Notes: generated by a model not told the origin, from the sequence alone. DNA of 64,000 nucleotides from Actinotignum urinale DSM 15805 (GCF_000420445.1 NZ_ATUY01000007.1:1-64000); one strand, 5' to 3'; positions 7,554 through 17,414 are shown, numbered from the stretch's first letter. Translations and numbers: made by a program.

Positions 7554-8843
7554 GTGAATATTTCCCCGCTTTATCTTGCCGCGTTAGCCGTAGGTGCTTT
7601 GGACGTCGATATTGTGTCCACGCGCCAGCCTTTTATTGAGACAGAAGATTTTACTTCTGGGTGTGTGTTGGATGCTCAGGGTCGAAATTGGGTTGTGAAG
7701 GTTCCACGGAATCAAACGGCTGCGACAACATTGGAAGCGGAAATTGCGTTTGCCCCTCAGTTACTTGAGGAGCTACGTGCTGGAAATCTGCCTTTTGATG
7801 TGATGCGCCCTGCGGGTTTTGCGTCCGTTGAAACCGGTGGGCGCGCGGTGGTTTACCCTGAGCCTTTCGGGAAAATGCTTGAATTTGAGAGTTTGACGGC
7901 GGACGAGGCTCGCGCATTGGGGCGTACAATTGCCTCGATTCATTCTCTTAACGAAGATTTGATTGGACGTAGTGGCTTGCCGATTTATACGTCTCAACAG
8001 TGGCGTGAGCGTGTGCGTGTTGAGTTGGAGACTGCGCAGAAAGAAACAACGATTCCAACATTGCTTCGCACTCGTTGGGGTGAGGTTTTGGACGACGATT
8101 CCATGTGGGATTTCGTTCCTACGGTTGTTCATGGAGATGTTGCCGCCGATAATTTCTTGTGGTCTAATGGCTCTATTTCAACGGTTTTGGGACTTGGCGA
8201 GGCTCATGTTGGCGATCCGGCTCGCGATATTGTTCCTTTGTTGAATTTAAGCGACCAGCAGTGGAGTGCTTTCATTGGAGCATATGAGAATACTCGTAAT
8301 GTTGAGTTGACGCAAAAGGATTTCGATCGTATTACTTTCACGTCCGAGTTCGCGATTATTCGTTGGTTGTTGTACGGTGTGCGCAACGGAAATCGGGAAA
8401 TTCGCAATGATGCAGTGCAAATGTTGGGTGATTTGACCGAGGATTTGCGTGCACAGTACGAGTACGAAGCCTCGTCTTCTACCGTTGCCACTAGTGATAA
8501 CTGGGCAGAACCGGAATTCGCGACGGCAAATGCCGAGAATCAACAGCCTGCTTATGATGGAGTGACAGAATCGACCTTCCTTAACCACGATGGTGAACGA
8601 GCTACTTTTAATAACAGCGCTTTCCAGCCGGCATCTTACGGCGAAAATGCGACGAACCGAAATGGGGCGGACACTGTTGAAACAGCAGTCACCGCACCTG
8701 ATTTTATTGAAACCGCTCTAACCGCAGCAACCGCCCCAGGTACCGCTGACTCTAATGTGGCCGGCTCTGGTTTAGCTGACTCTGGTTTGGCTGACAATTC
8801 TCAAGATGAACCGCATTCCTCGGCTCATCCTAAAAATCCCTAA
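7554..8843 (+). CDS. Aminoglycoside-phosphotransferase-fold protein, possible pseudokinase
   Basis: 429 aa with GTG start and no clear ribosome site. Residues 1-310 follow the APH/choline-kinase fold: a nucleotide-lobe Lys in NWVVKVPRN, helix AAATT.EAEIAF-like segment, the catalytic loop VVHGDVAADNFLW (HGD.x4.N), and GDPARDIV. The usual metal-binding Asp of the (V/I)D(F/W)G.A motif between these is replaced by Gly: VLGLGEAHVGDP. That change would impair Mg2+ binding, so it may be a weak enzyme or a non-catalytic member. Residues about 310-429 are a low-complexity acidic tail rich in Ala, Thr, Asn and Ser, with GSGLADSGLADNS near the end. Convergent with adnB. Genes of this family often neighbour UvrD-type helicases in actinobacteria; substrate unknown. 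Confidence 0.8.
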   Translation: MNISPLYLAALAVGALDVDIVSTRQPFIETEDFTSGCVLDAQGRNWVVKVPRNQTAATTLEAEIAFAPQLLEELRAGNLPFDVMRPAGFASVETGGRAVVYPEPFGKMLEFESLTADEARALGRTIASIHSLNEDLIGRSGLPIYTSQQWRERVRVELETAQKETTIPTLLRTRWGEVLDDDSMWDFVPTVVHGDVAADNFLWSNGSISTVLGLGEAHVGDPARDIVPLLNLSDQQWSAFIGAYENTRNVELTQKDFDRITFTSEFAIIRWLLYGVRNGNREIRNDAVQMLGDLTEDLRAQYEYEASSSTVATSDNWAEPEFATANAENQQPAYDGVTESTFLNHDGERATFNNSAFQPASYGENATNRNGADTVETAVTAPDFIETALTAATAPGTADSNVAGSGLADSGLADNSQDEPHSSAHPKNP

Positions 8844-8862
8844 AATAGCGGTAATTTTGTGG

Positions 8863-9022
8863 GTGTTTACTTCGGCGTTTATTTCGGCATGCGGGAAAGA
8901 ATATCTTTTCGCTAAGTAAGTGTTTACCTCTGCGTTTATTTCGGCATGCGGGAAAGAATATCTTTTCGCTAAGTAAGTGTTTACCTCTGCGTTTACTTCG
9001 GCATGCGGGAAAGAATATCTTT
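8863..9022. repeat. 57-bp tandem repeat, about 2.8 copies, spanning the adnB stop
   Basis: Units start at 8863, 8920 and 8977; the two left copies are nearly identical. On the minus strand each carries ATATTCTTTCCCGCATGCCG followed by AA(A/G)TAA, so the terminal codons and stop of adnB (MPK stop, 8993-8995) are duplicated twice downstream. Confidence 0.9.
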
Positions 9023-12000
9023 TTCACTGAGTTTGCCTACTTTCACCTCCATTTTTTCGGGTTTTTCTTTCAGGTAGATAAAGCTGGCGTCGATTTCTTC
9101 GATGGGTATGTTATGTGTGCGTGCCCACGCGAGCCGATAGAGCGCTAACTGAAGTTCGCGTGATGCTAGTTGTTTTTCATCTGGGCGTCTGCCTGTTTTC
9201 CAATCGACGATGGTGATGTTTTTACGGTTTGGCGCAGAGCTTGTGTCGAGAATTGCATCAATGGTGCATCGAATAATTTTCCCGTCGATAACTATTTCCA
9301 TGGCTTCTTCAATTCCGAGGGGTGGATATGTGGAGAATTCGGAGTTCATATAGTTATCCCAAAGTTTTTCTATGTCTTTTTCGGTGGCAATTCCTTCGTT
9401 TTCCCATTCGTCAGCAAAATCGATGTCCAATGTTGCAACTTTGTCGTACGACTCCGCAATTTTTGCATGAAGCAGTGTGCCTAATCGCGCAGCTCTTGAT
9501 GGTTGAAGGGGTATGGGGCGAAGGAGTTGTTTTTCGTACGTGTCTGCATATTCTGATAATCCGACGATGTCACTCGCCGTATAGTATTCACGCTCTAACT
9601 TTATGCCGGATAGTGGCGTAGCCTCAGGTGTGCTTGTTTTACCTGGGGTTTTCTTTGCGTTTTCGCCTATTTCTTCATTGAATTTCATGTCTCCTTCATG
9701 AGTTGTCCCTAAGCGTGGTTTTACAGGGGGTTTATTTTCGTCATGCTGTTTACCGTAAGTTTTTTCGGTGAAGCGACGTAATGCCGTATAGATGTGTTCT
9801 TTTTCTTCCTCGCTGAGTTGCTGTGTTTCTCGGGGAAGGCTTCGGGCGTTATCGTGTGGCCAATAAAGGGTTTCTGGTGCATCCAGATAATCCACAACTT
9901 TTGTTTCATCGGAAGGATGGAGAACAGATTCTTCGAAAATTTCCCGGAGTTGTTCCACGCTAAAGGAGTTGGGCGCCTGATATTTTAATGCGTCTTCCCA
10001 GTGTTCTTCTCCATGATGGAGGGGAACGCTAAGGCGTGCGCATTCATCTCGGACGTTCATCAAAAATACGGATGGTTCTTCTGCTGTAATCCCCGCTATT
10101 TCGAGTAGTCGGCGTTCTTCATCTATGTCGCTTGGATCCTTTGCGGTTTGCGTTGTTTTTGATGAGCTTTTTTTGTTTGAAGTGCTGGCTTTCTCCAATT
10201 TTTCTAAGTCTTTTTCGTACTTGGCTACTTTTTTACCAACATCGTCTAGGTCTTTAAATGCGTATCCGACGAGCATGAGTTCTTTACTTGCGCGAGTGAA
10301 GGCAACATACGCTAAACGTCGTGCTTCTTCGCTTTCCTTCCAACATAGGTAGTCTTTGAATTCCGCGTATTGGCTTGCTGTTTCTTTTTTGTCTGTCATG
10401 TCGGCGAGCCGGAATTGCCCTAAATATTCGTAGTCGCTACGTAAGGGGTAGGGAAAAACTCCAGAATTTTGTGGCCAGGCTTTTACCCGTTCCGTTATGG
10501 TTGATAACCCTGATGTCACCATATCGGGAATAACAACGAGGTCTTTCCATTCCAAGCCTTTGGAGGCATGGATTGTCATGATTTGTACGACTCCTGGGTT
10601 GACTTCTTTTTCTTCGTCGAGGATGGCTATATCTTCACCGGCTTCTTCTTCCCCACCGTGTTCTTGTTCTTCAACAATATCTAGCCAGTTGATAAAGTCG
10701 ACGGGGTTGGTTGTCGCATGGATTTTTCCGTATTCTCGCGCTACTGCAACAAATTGTTCAATGGATGTTTGGACGCGTTGTTTACCTTGTGATCGGCTTG
10801 ATACCGCAATATCTAGGCCTAGCAGTGTTATTGCTGTTTTTACTTGATCTGCTAGTGGTTGGGATGCAACACGTCGCATGGATTGTAACGCTTTGGCGAT
10901 ATGTTCTAAACGGCTTACTCCTTCTTCTGTTATTCCCCGGTTTTCTTTACGTGCTTTTTCCAACCATTGGGTAAATATGCGGTTCTCCACAATGGCGTCG
11001 AGAGCTTCTAACATATTTGTTTCGTCGCGAATATTGAGAGTGTTTTCGGTTTTTTCTTTTTCTTCAAGGCGGCGAACCTGTATAGACGTGTATTCTCTTG
11101 CCCATCGTGCTAGTTCGCGAATATCACGGACACCAATATTCCAGTAGGTAATGAGACGTGCGAGGGCGTCGCCTCTAGCGGGGTTGTTTGCGGCGCTAAG
11201 AAGTGCGCGTAGGGTGATAATTTCTGGGCGTTTAACTAGACTTTCTCCACCAATAATTTCGTAGCGAATGATTTTGTGTTGAGGGTCGGCTTCGTGTAAT
11301 GCGTTAACGACGTCATCAAATTGGGAACGTTTCCGGCAAAGTACAGCTATTTCTGCACCTCGTGCTTCTTTGCCTTGGGCTTTGCGTATGTCGTTTTCTT
11401 TTCTGACGTTCTCATAAACGTCAAGTATTCGCCTAGCGATTGCCTGATAGGATTCTTCACGCATGAGTGTTCTCACGTCACGAACAATTCCTTCTCCTGC
11501 GCCTTTACGTGGTTCAAGGGCGAGCACTGTTGACGAACTTTTCTTCATTTTGTGCACAATCGGTGTATCTTCAACGGTTTCTGGCAGAGGTATTTCTGTG
11601 GTGACCGCATTTCCAGCAACAAGAACGGCTTTATCATTCCTAAATGCTGTTGATAGGTGAAGTCTTTGAACGCCTCCAAATACTTCTTTCATACTTTCAG
11701 CAAAGTTTTCGAGTGCCGATGCGCTAGCTCCACGCCAACCGTAAATGGCTTGGTTGGGATCCCCTACCGCCGTGATGGAAAGGTTTTCTCCCTTGTGTGC
11801 GGTCAGTGCGCGAATGAGGAATCGTGCCTGGTTGACGTCGGTATCTTGGTATTCGTCGAGAAGAACGAGACGGTATCGTGACGATATTTCTTGTGCGACG
11901 AAGGGGAACTTTTCAACAATGTGTGCCGCTGTGGATACTTGATCAGCGAATTCGGAGAGATGCTCGTCTTTTTTTATCTGATGGTAATTTTCTACTGCCT

Positions 12001-12721
12001 GGAGAAGGGCAAGAATAACCTCGGGTGTGTTTTTCTTTTTTAATGCACTGAAAGCTAGCGATGCCTTAGGGTGGCGTGGTTTTCTGATTGTGCTTGAATC
12101 TTCAATAAAATCCTTGAGTTTTGCGGATTCTTGTTTGCAGAATATCCTGGCTTCCTGCAGGCTAACACCGTTATTAATTAAGCCGTCCGATATGGTTAGC
12201 GCTTGTGTGATGGCCGAGGATAATGAGATGTCTTGGAGTGGAGCCAATGCTGGAGATTGAGGTAGCTGTTGAATGACGCGCCGCATAAGCGAGTATCTAT
12301 CAGCTTCCGTCATGAGTCTGTTGGATGGATCGGCTCCTACAAGAACTCCATACGTGGAGGCAATATCTGAGGCGAAAGAATTATAGGTGCTAATAGTGGG
12401 TTGTTTGAATACGACATGAACATCACCTTCTGGACTCTCAAAATTCCCCATGAGGTTGAGCGCGTGAAGACGTTTGGTAACGCGTTCTTTCAGTTCCCCG
12501 GCCGCTTTGTTTGTAAAGGTTAGTCCAAGTACCTGCCCGGGTTTTACGTTTCCAGCCGCCACATGGTAGGCAATACGGTCCGTCATGGTCTTGGTTTTTC
12601 CCGACCCTGCCCCCGCAATAACGAGGATGCCTGGCTCTTCGCACACAATAACCTGTTCTTGTTCGGGCGTTGGCGGGAATTTCCCGTCGTTTATTTTTGC
12701 ATATGCTTCGCTGTTTATCAT
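8993..12721 (-). CDS. adnB: AdnB: UvrD-like helicase with RecB-type nuclease domain
   Basis: Subunit of the heterodimeric AdnAB motor-nuclease that resects double-strand DNA ends for recombination (the actinobacterial counterpart of RecBCD/AddAB). 1242 aa, somewhat longer than mycobacterial AdnB. Q-motif and Walker A GAGSGKTKTM (residues 37-43), TFTNKAA (motif Ia), LLDEYQDTDVNQARF (motif II), GDPNQAIYGWRGA (motif III), IMTIHASKGLEW (motif V) and VAFTRASKELML (motif VI) are all present, then a C-terminal nuclease with IRCTIDAILD and IVDWKTGR.PDEKQLASRELQLALYRLAWA. Starts inside the last codons of adnA (ATGA overlap), so the pair is coupled. The region around residue 820-850 is Lys/Ser-rich and poorly conserved. 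Its stop lies within a 57-bp tandem repeat. Confidence 0.92.
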   Translation of the reverse strand: MINSEAYAKINDGKFPPTPEQEQVIVCEEPGILVIAGAGSGKTKTMTDRIAYHVAAGNVKPGQVLGLTFTNKAAGELKERVTKRLHALNLMGNFESPEGDVHVVFKQPTISTYNSFASDIASTYGVLVGADPSNRLMTEADRYSLMRRVIQQLPQSPALAPLQDISLSSAITQALTISDGLINNGVSLQEARIFCKQESAKLKDFIEDSSTIRKPRHPKASLAFSALKKKNTPEVILALLQAVENYHQIKKDEHLSEFADQVSTAAHIVEKFPFVAQEISSRYRLVLLDEYQDTDVNQARFLIRALTAHKGENLSITAVGDPNQAIYGWRGASASALENFAESMKEVFGGVQRLHLSTAFRNDKAVLVAGNAVTTEIPLPETVEDTPIVHKMKKSSSTVLALEPRKGAGEGIVRDVRTLMREESYQAIARRILDVYENVRKENDIRKAQGKEARGAEIAVLCRKRSQFDDVVNALHEADPQHKIIRYEIIGGESLVKRPEIITLRALLSAANNPARGDALARLITYWNIGVRDIRELARWAREYTSIQVRRLEEKEKTENTLNIRDETNMLEALDAIVENRIFTQWLEKARKENRGITEEGVSRLEHIAKALQSMRRVASQPLADQVKTAITLLGLDIAVSSRSQGKQRVQTSIEQFVAVAREYGKIHATTNPVDFINWLDIVEEQEHGGEEEAGEDIAILDEEKEVNPGVVQIMTIHASKGLEWKDLVVIPDMVTSGLSTITERVKAWPQNSGVFPYPLRSDYEYLGQFRLADMTDKKETASQYAEFKDYLCWKESEEARRLAYVAFTRASKELMLVGYAFKDLDDVGKKVAKYEKDLEKLEKASTSNKKSSSKTTQTAKDPSDIDEERRLLEIAGITAEEPSVFLMNVRDECARLSVPLHHGEEHWEDALKYQAPNSFSVEQLREIFEESVLHPSDETKVVDYLDAPETLYWPHDNARSLPRETQQLSEEEKEHIYTALRRFTEKTYGKQHDENKPPVKPRLGTTHEGDMKFNEEIGENAKKTPGKTSTPEATPLSGIKLEREYYTASDIVGLSEYADTYEKQLLRPIPLQPSRAARLGTLLHAKIAESYDKVATLDIDFADEWENEGIATEKDIEKLWDNYMNSEFSTYPPLGIEEAMEIVIDGKIIRCTIDAILDTSSAPNRKNITIVDWKTGRRPDEKQLASRELQLALYRLAWARTHNIPIEEIDASFIYLKEKPEKMEVKVGKLSEKDILSRMPK

Positions 12722-15700
12722 GAGAACATCCGCCCTTCTGCTTCGAGTGGGTGCACTTTTCTAACTCTGCCCACGCTAGTTGTATCTTCGTATACTTTAT
12801 TCACCGGTATTTTTCCGGAACTCATGAGGTGTTGAACTTCTGTGAGTTGTTCTTCAATGGCGCGGAGCGTCCACGGTTCGCACGCCTCCTGTTGTCTTTC
12901 TGCCCATTTTTGTTTCTTTGTTTCGTGATTGGGGTGAAGATAAATGAGGTAGGCACCTTGGCTTGGCTTTTCTTCTTGGGCTAATAACCATTGATATACC
13001 TGCATTTGTGGATGTGTCTCAGCTTCTTTTTTCGACGGCTTAGTTGCCCCAGTTTTGTAGTCCACAACAACATATCCGCTGGATGTCTCCATGAGACGAT
13101 CCATCGTTCCGCTTACTCGCGAACCATTAAACGTGTGTGCAACACGTTTTTCAGCTTCACATAAGGTATGAGTGCTACTATATCCTCCCAGATTCGAATA
13201 GGCGAGGAATTCATAGAGCGCCTCAACCATATGTTCGGCTTTGAGGTATTCGGCAGAGGTGTACATGTGGGCTTGTTCTTCTTCATAGTTACCCGGCCAT
13301 CGTTGCCTCAACATCTGTTTCATAACGTCAAGATCAGGTTTGTCTCCATATTCTTTCGATATCGTTTCCCCAATTCCGTGAATGAGAGTTCCTAATTCAC
13401 TTGCTTCCCTGTTTTCCTGAGAAGTTAAACCGTTTGCGGAGAGGAACGCATCCAGGGGACTTTTCAACCAGCTTTCGACGCTGGAGGGGCTAATACTCAG
13501 CTGTTCTACCTCGGTTTCTTGTTCTGTTGTGGGCTGATATTCGTCGAAAAAGAGGGTGCTATGAGCTTCTGCGCAACCCTGCATCATGAGTTCTTTGAGA
13601 ACGCGCTGCCCTTCTTCACCCGAGTTTCGTAAACGTCCAACAACTTCTGCCATATCCATGAATCGTGGCGCAACGGGTTGGTGAACAATTTTTTGTTGAT
13701 ATCTTGGATTTTTCAGATGATTTCCCTTGTTCCCTAGGGTGTTATTATCGGCATTATCGGACAAGCTACCACCCGCGTTATCGGACAAGCTACCACCCGC
13801 ATTATCCGACAAACTACTGGCGCTTGCGCCCGAGTTTTTTCCAGTTTTTTTCTTTGTGTTTCTTGCCTCGTTATCCTCAGCATTTACTGGAGTGTTCACG
13901 TTGATTGTCCACGCTGAATCATCGAGCCTGGTAACTGGACGACGCCGTACACCGTAAGGCTCCTCAACCTCTTGCATTGTTCGTGGGAAACGCCCCTCCT
14001 CCACTTCGGGATCGGGCACAAATCCCATAATTTTCAATAATCGTGAGGGTTGTTGGGAAGAGTTTGATGTGGTTGTCAATAAAACACTGTGGCTTGCTCG
14101 AGTAAGCGCATAGTGTAGCTGGCGCAGTTCATCGTCGAACACACTGTCGAGGGAGTTTTCAGCGATTCGGGCAGTGAGTTGCTCGGTGTTGTATTTTCCA
14201 AGACTTTCTGTATCTATTGCCCCGACGACAATATCTTCCAACAGTCCTGTTGCTGTGAGTGCATCTCGCCTTCGCATATTCGGCCATACTCCATCTTGGA
14301 GCCCCATAATAATGACGTGTTTCCATTCTCGCCCTTGCGATGAGGATGGCGTAATGAGCGCTACCGCTTCTGTTGGCGTTGCAGATTTGGCAATCGTATC
14401 TTCTGGTAACTCTTGACGCTCCATGGTTTCAAGGAAATCTTGAATGTGGACATTGGGTTGGCGATCTGCCATACGTTGAACGATTCGGAACATTTGTATG
14501 ACCGCATCAAGATTGTCACCAGCATTTTCTGCTTCTGCTTCTCCTGAAAGCGCTTGTTTTTGCCATTTTTCGGCAACTTTGCAACTATCCCACGCAACCC
14601 ACATGACTCGCTCAGCCTGCCCTGAAGATTTTTCGTATTCCTTTTGAATTTCTTGAATAGTTCGGGCGAGCGCCACAACCGTGCGGTTTTTTGTTGACGT
14701 GGCACCGTTACGCACAGCTTCGTTCAATAATTGTTGACTATCGAGCTCATATCCCTGCTTTCCCTCAGCCATGGCTTGCGCACGTAATCCACGTAATGTT
14801 CGCTGTAATTGCACAGCATTAAGATCAATAAGTGGCGAACGCAAAATATCGCTAACGAGAGGTTCCTTTACCTGTTCGCCTTCGCCTGAAGGAGTGATTT
14901 TTTCGCACCCTGTTGCCAGATAGACAAGATCTAACAGAGCGCGAACAACGGGGTGGATTTTCAACGGATCTTCGCTTCCTATGGTTTCCACCGTTATTCC
15001 TGCCTGAGTTAGCGTCTGACGCAAAGGATAATGCGTAGCTCGCGAGCGCGTACACACGGCAATATCTGAATAGTTATACCCGTAGGATTGGTGAAGTTCT
15101 TCAATGTATGCGGCAACATAGGCTTGTTCTTCTGAAGAATGAATGAAACTGGCTGCACGTAATCCCTGAAAATCCGCAATGCATGTTTGCCCAGAAATTA
15201 TGTTCTTAACATCAGCCTGCCCGCAAACCGTAGATTCTGCATCTACTTGTTCACAAGCTGGAGCTGTAGAATCACTCTTCACGCAACGCGTATCTTCATT
15301 ATCTTCGCATTCAAAAAGCCGGCACTCCGTATCTTCGCGTTCAAAAAGCCCACTTTCTGCATCTTCGCATTCAAAAAGCTCGCATTCCGTATCTTCACGT
15401 TGAGATAACCCGCCTTCTGCGTCATCGCGTTGAGAAAGCCGGTTTTCTCTATTTGAACTTGCTTCAACATATGCATCAATACGGTGTTGTGCCTGCCCGC
15501 CCGCAATTCGTATATGTTGTGTAATATCTTGTGATGCTTGATGGATGCCAGGGTGGGCCCGATGCCTAACATTGAGAATAGCCCTGGTTAAACCTAATCC
15601 TGCTGGCCACGCTAAACACACATCTCCCGGTAAGGACGCAACTCCGCCTCTAAAGCCTTGCACAGCTGAATCTGGATCTCCGGCGACAATAATTCGTGCC

Positions 15701-16509
15701 CCATCACGTTGAAGCTGACGTAAAAGAATAAGAATCGAGCGTGGAGCATTTTGAATATCATCAACGAGTACAGCATCCCATACGGGACGTTTACTACCCG
15801 AGGCATCCCATTCATCTAGCATGTGAGCAGCCGTTGCCACTAACTGTGCATGATCTAATCGATCCGGACTTGCTAAAGATCCTGCTAATGCATCCTGCAT
15901 ATCGAGTGCATTTTCATAAATATCCATGACCTGTGCAGCAAGTTTCCACATCTCACCCTGAAGATAGGGAACGATCCCTTGGGAGGAAAGGCGTTCCATG
16001 TCCGCAGAAGTTAACCCCAACTCTCGACTACGTGTGATGAGGTTGCGTAATTCTTGCCTAAAACCTGGAAGTTTGCGTATATCACCAGTGATGAAATCCG
16101 GATACTTTATGCCAGTTTCTTCGCTGGTAAGAATTTGGGCAATAATTTGATCTTCTTCCGGGCCAGTAATAAGTTCTGGATTATCTCTGCCTCTGGCTTG
16201 CGCGTAGGCTTGCACAATGGTGAAAGCAAAAGATGACAACGTATTGACCGTTAACCATTGTGGGCGATAACCAATAGCGCGTGTCAAATTATTACGCAAA
16301 ATCGACGCTGCACGCCGATCTTGAGTAATAACAGCAATCCTGCCATTTTCCTCCCCTCTCCTACGTATATATTCCTGAACAATATTCGCAAGAACCGTGG
16401 TTTTCCCGCTTCCGGGCACCCCCACAATGCTCACCCCTGTTTCGCTACCTACCGCAATATCGCGTGCTTTCACCTGTGATGAATCGAGGTGTTGCGCTCC
16501 GATAAACAT
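12718..16509 (-). CDS. adnA: AdnA: UvrD-like helicase with RecB-type nuclease domain
   Basis: Partner of AdnB in DNA end resection. 1263 aa from ATG 16507-16509 (MFIGAQHLDSSQVKARDI), chosen because AGAAAGGATTCGCT precedes it; the upstream 38 residues look untranslated. Walker A GVPGSGKTT (residues 30-38), AVLVDDIQNAPRS (a divergent motif II), AGDPDSAVQGFRGG, LITPSSSQGREWKHV and YALTRASHSVLLTT give the helicase fold; the C-terminus carries the nuclease GTMDRLMETSSGYVVVDYKT then HPQMQVYQWLLA. Motif II has DDIQ rather than DE.QD, in line with AdnA being the weaker motor. Two repeat-rich insertions interrupt the protein: residues about 353-403 (30-bp repeats) and about 895-920 (24-bp repeats). 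Mycobacterial AdnA is roughly 1050 aa, so these and similar loops account for much of the extra length. Confidence 0.9.
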   Translation of the reverse strand: MFIGAQHLDSSQVKARDIAVGSETGVSIVGVPGSGKTTVLANIVQEYIRRRGEENGRIAVITQDRRAASILRNNLTRAIGYRPQWLTVNTLSSFAFTIVQAYAQARGRDNPELITGPEEDQIIAQILTSEETGIKYPDFITGDIRKLPGFRQELRNLITRSRELGLTSADMERLSSQGIVPYLQGEMWKLAAQVMDIYENALDMQDALAGSLASPDRLDHAQLVATAAHMLDEWDASGSKRPVWDAVLVDDIQNAPRSILILLRQLQRDGARIIVAGDPDSAVQGFRGGVASLPGDVCLAWPAGLGLTRAILNVRHRAHPGIHQASQDITQHIRIAGGQAQHRIDAYVEASSNRENRLSQRDDAEGGLSQREDTECELFECEDAESGLFEREDTECRLFECEDNEDTRCVKSDSTAPACEQVDAESTVCGQADVKNIISGQTCIADFQGLRAASFIHSSEEQAYVAAYIEELHQSYGYNYSDIAVCTRSRATHYPLRQTLTQAGITVETIGSEDPLKIHPVVRALLDLVYLATGCEKITPSGEGEQVKEPLVSDILRSPLIDLNAVQLQRTLRGLRAQAMAEGKQGYELDSQQLLNEAVRNGATSTKNRTVVALARTIQEIQKEYEKSSGQAERVMWVAWDSCKVAEKWQKQALSGEAEAENAGDNLDAVIQMFRIVQRMADRQPNVHIQDFLETMERQELPEDTIAKSATPTEAVALITPSSSQGREWKHVIIMGLQDGVWPNMRRRDALTATGLLEDIVVGAIDTESLGKYNTEQLTARIAENSLDSVFDDELRQLHYALTRASHSVLLTTTSNSSQQPSRLLKIMGFVPDPEVEEGRFPRTMQEVEEPYGVRRRPVTRLDDSAWTINVNTPVNAEDNEARNTKKKTGKNSGASASSLSDNAGGSLSDNAGGSLSDNADNNTLGNKGNHLKNPRYQQKIVHQPVAPRFMDMAEVVGRLRNSGEEGQRVLKELMMQGCAEAHSTLFFDEYQPTTEQETEVEQLSISPSSVESWLKSPLDAFLSANGLTSQENREASELGTLIHGIGETISKEYGDKPDLDVMKQMLRQRWPGNYEEEQAHMYTSAEYLKAEHMVEALYEFLAYSNLGGYSSTHTLCEAEKRVAHTFNGSRVSGTMDRLMETSSGYVVVDYKTGATKPSKKEAETHPQMQVYQWLLAQEEKPSQGAYLIYLHPNHETKKQKWAERQQEACEPWTLRAIEEQLTEVQHLMSSGKIPVNKVYEDTTSVGRVRKVHPLEAEGRMFS
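13751..13822. repeat. Three 24-bp in-frame tandem repeats inside adnA
   Basis: Units at 13751, 13775 and 13799 encode three (A)GGSLSDNA-like blocks (SSLSDNAGGSLSDNAGG). The first two differ by one base. They lie in a loop just before the nuclease half and keep the frame. Confidence 0.9.
15301..15450. repeat. Five 30-bp in-frame tandem repeats inside adnA
   Basis: Units start at 15301, 15331, 15361, 15391 and 15421. They encode ten-residue blocks such as CELFECEDAE, SGLFEREDTE and GGLSQREDTE. The acidic, Cys-containing insert falls between helicase motifs III and IV. Confidence 0.9.
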
Positions 16510-16927
16510 AGCGAATCCTTTCTTTTCTACCGTTGCCCTGCGTATATCCAGGATAAGGGGTAGCTCCAGCATTAAAAATTGCACGAACTTTTTTCGACGA
16601 CGAAAACCGCAAGAATTCGCCAATTTTTGCTGATAAATTTCCTCAAAATATCGCTTTTGAAGAAAGAATTATCCAGATGTAACAGTTCCGAGTTGTTTCC
16701 GACTAGACTATTAGTTGTATGTGTCAAATTCATCAACGTAGCCCTGTAGTTTGTCCACACATCTGGACAACACGTCCCCGCGTGAAAAAGTACGCGATGC
16801 CGTCGTCGTATATTATCCCAACCCAGTTGATGATACGTACGCAACATACGCGTTGCACGCCTGCATGGCACATATCAATACGGTAATACAGAACCCAAGA
16901 AACGTGTATCAGAAAGTTTGAGGAAAT
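16510..16927. other. Divergent intergenic region adnA / DUF3107
   Basis: 418 bp with no convincing gene. It holds the inverted repeat TTGTCC-acacatct-GGACAA at 16751-16770. Promoters for adnA and for the DUF3107 gene must lie here, but I cannot fix them. Confidence 0.5.
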
Positions 16928-17149
16928 ATGGAAGTTGTTATTGGTTTTAAAGATTCAGCACGCGATGTCACTTTCGAAACGGATTTAACTGCAGAAGTTA
17001 TTCGCGAACGCGTGAATCTCGCGATTGAATCCGAGGGCATTCTTCACCTGGAAGCGAAGAAGAACCGTGAATTTTCTATTGCCGCCAAAGCGATAGCGTT
17101 CGTCGAAATTCGTGAAGCCGATACAAGGCGCGTAGGTTTCGGGTTGTAA
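16928..17149 (+). CDS. DUF3107 family small protein
   Basis: 73 aa (MEVVIGFKDSARDVTFETDL...). The pattern matches the conserved actinobacterial DUF3107 family (mycobacterial TB9.4/Rv3208A, which also lies near adnAB and a DEAD-box helicase): an acidic N-terminus, then VIRERVNLAIESEGILHLEA and a C-terminal strand AIAFVEI.EAD.RRVGFG. No catalytic motif is visible and the function is not established. GAGGAAAT lies just before the ATG. Confidence 0.85.
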   Translation: MEVVIGFKDSARDVTFETDLTAEVIRERVNLAIESEGILHLEAKKNREFSIAAKAIAFVEIREADTRRVGFGL

Positions 17150-17192
17150 AATTTTTAACGACGCCTCCCGCCAAGCTGTGCGCAGCGTGAGC

Positions 17193-17281
17193 CGCAAACC
17201 CGCGAACATGAGGAAATCACGCATTACGCCAATGGTGATAGGGTCGCTGAAATCGCAAACCCGCGAACATGAGGAAATCAC
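17193..17281. repeat. 28-bp direct repeat, two copies 61 bp apart
   Basis: CGCAAACCCGCGAACATGAG plus GAAATCAC occurs identically at 17193-17220 and 17254-17281, between DUF3107 and the DEAD-box helicase gene. Confidence 0.9.
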
Positions 17282-17414
17282 ACGTCACCAAGCCCGCTAA
17301 AATCAAACCGGTGAAGCGTCCTCTCACCTAAAACTCAACAAGTAGCGCACAACCCACAACAAAACCCCGCACACAACCCACAACAAAAACAAACTGTAAG
17401 AAAATAGGTTCACC

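Noticed and set aside
8830-9027. Minus-strand 65-codon frame with a repeated Cys/Arg/Lys-rich 19-residue block
   Set aside because: It is the 57-bp (19-codon) DNA repeat at the adnB 3' end read in another frame; no ribosome site.
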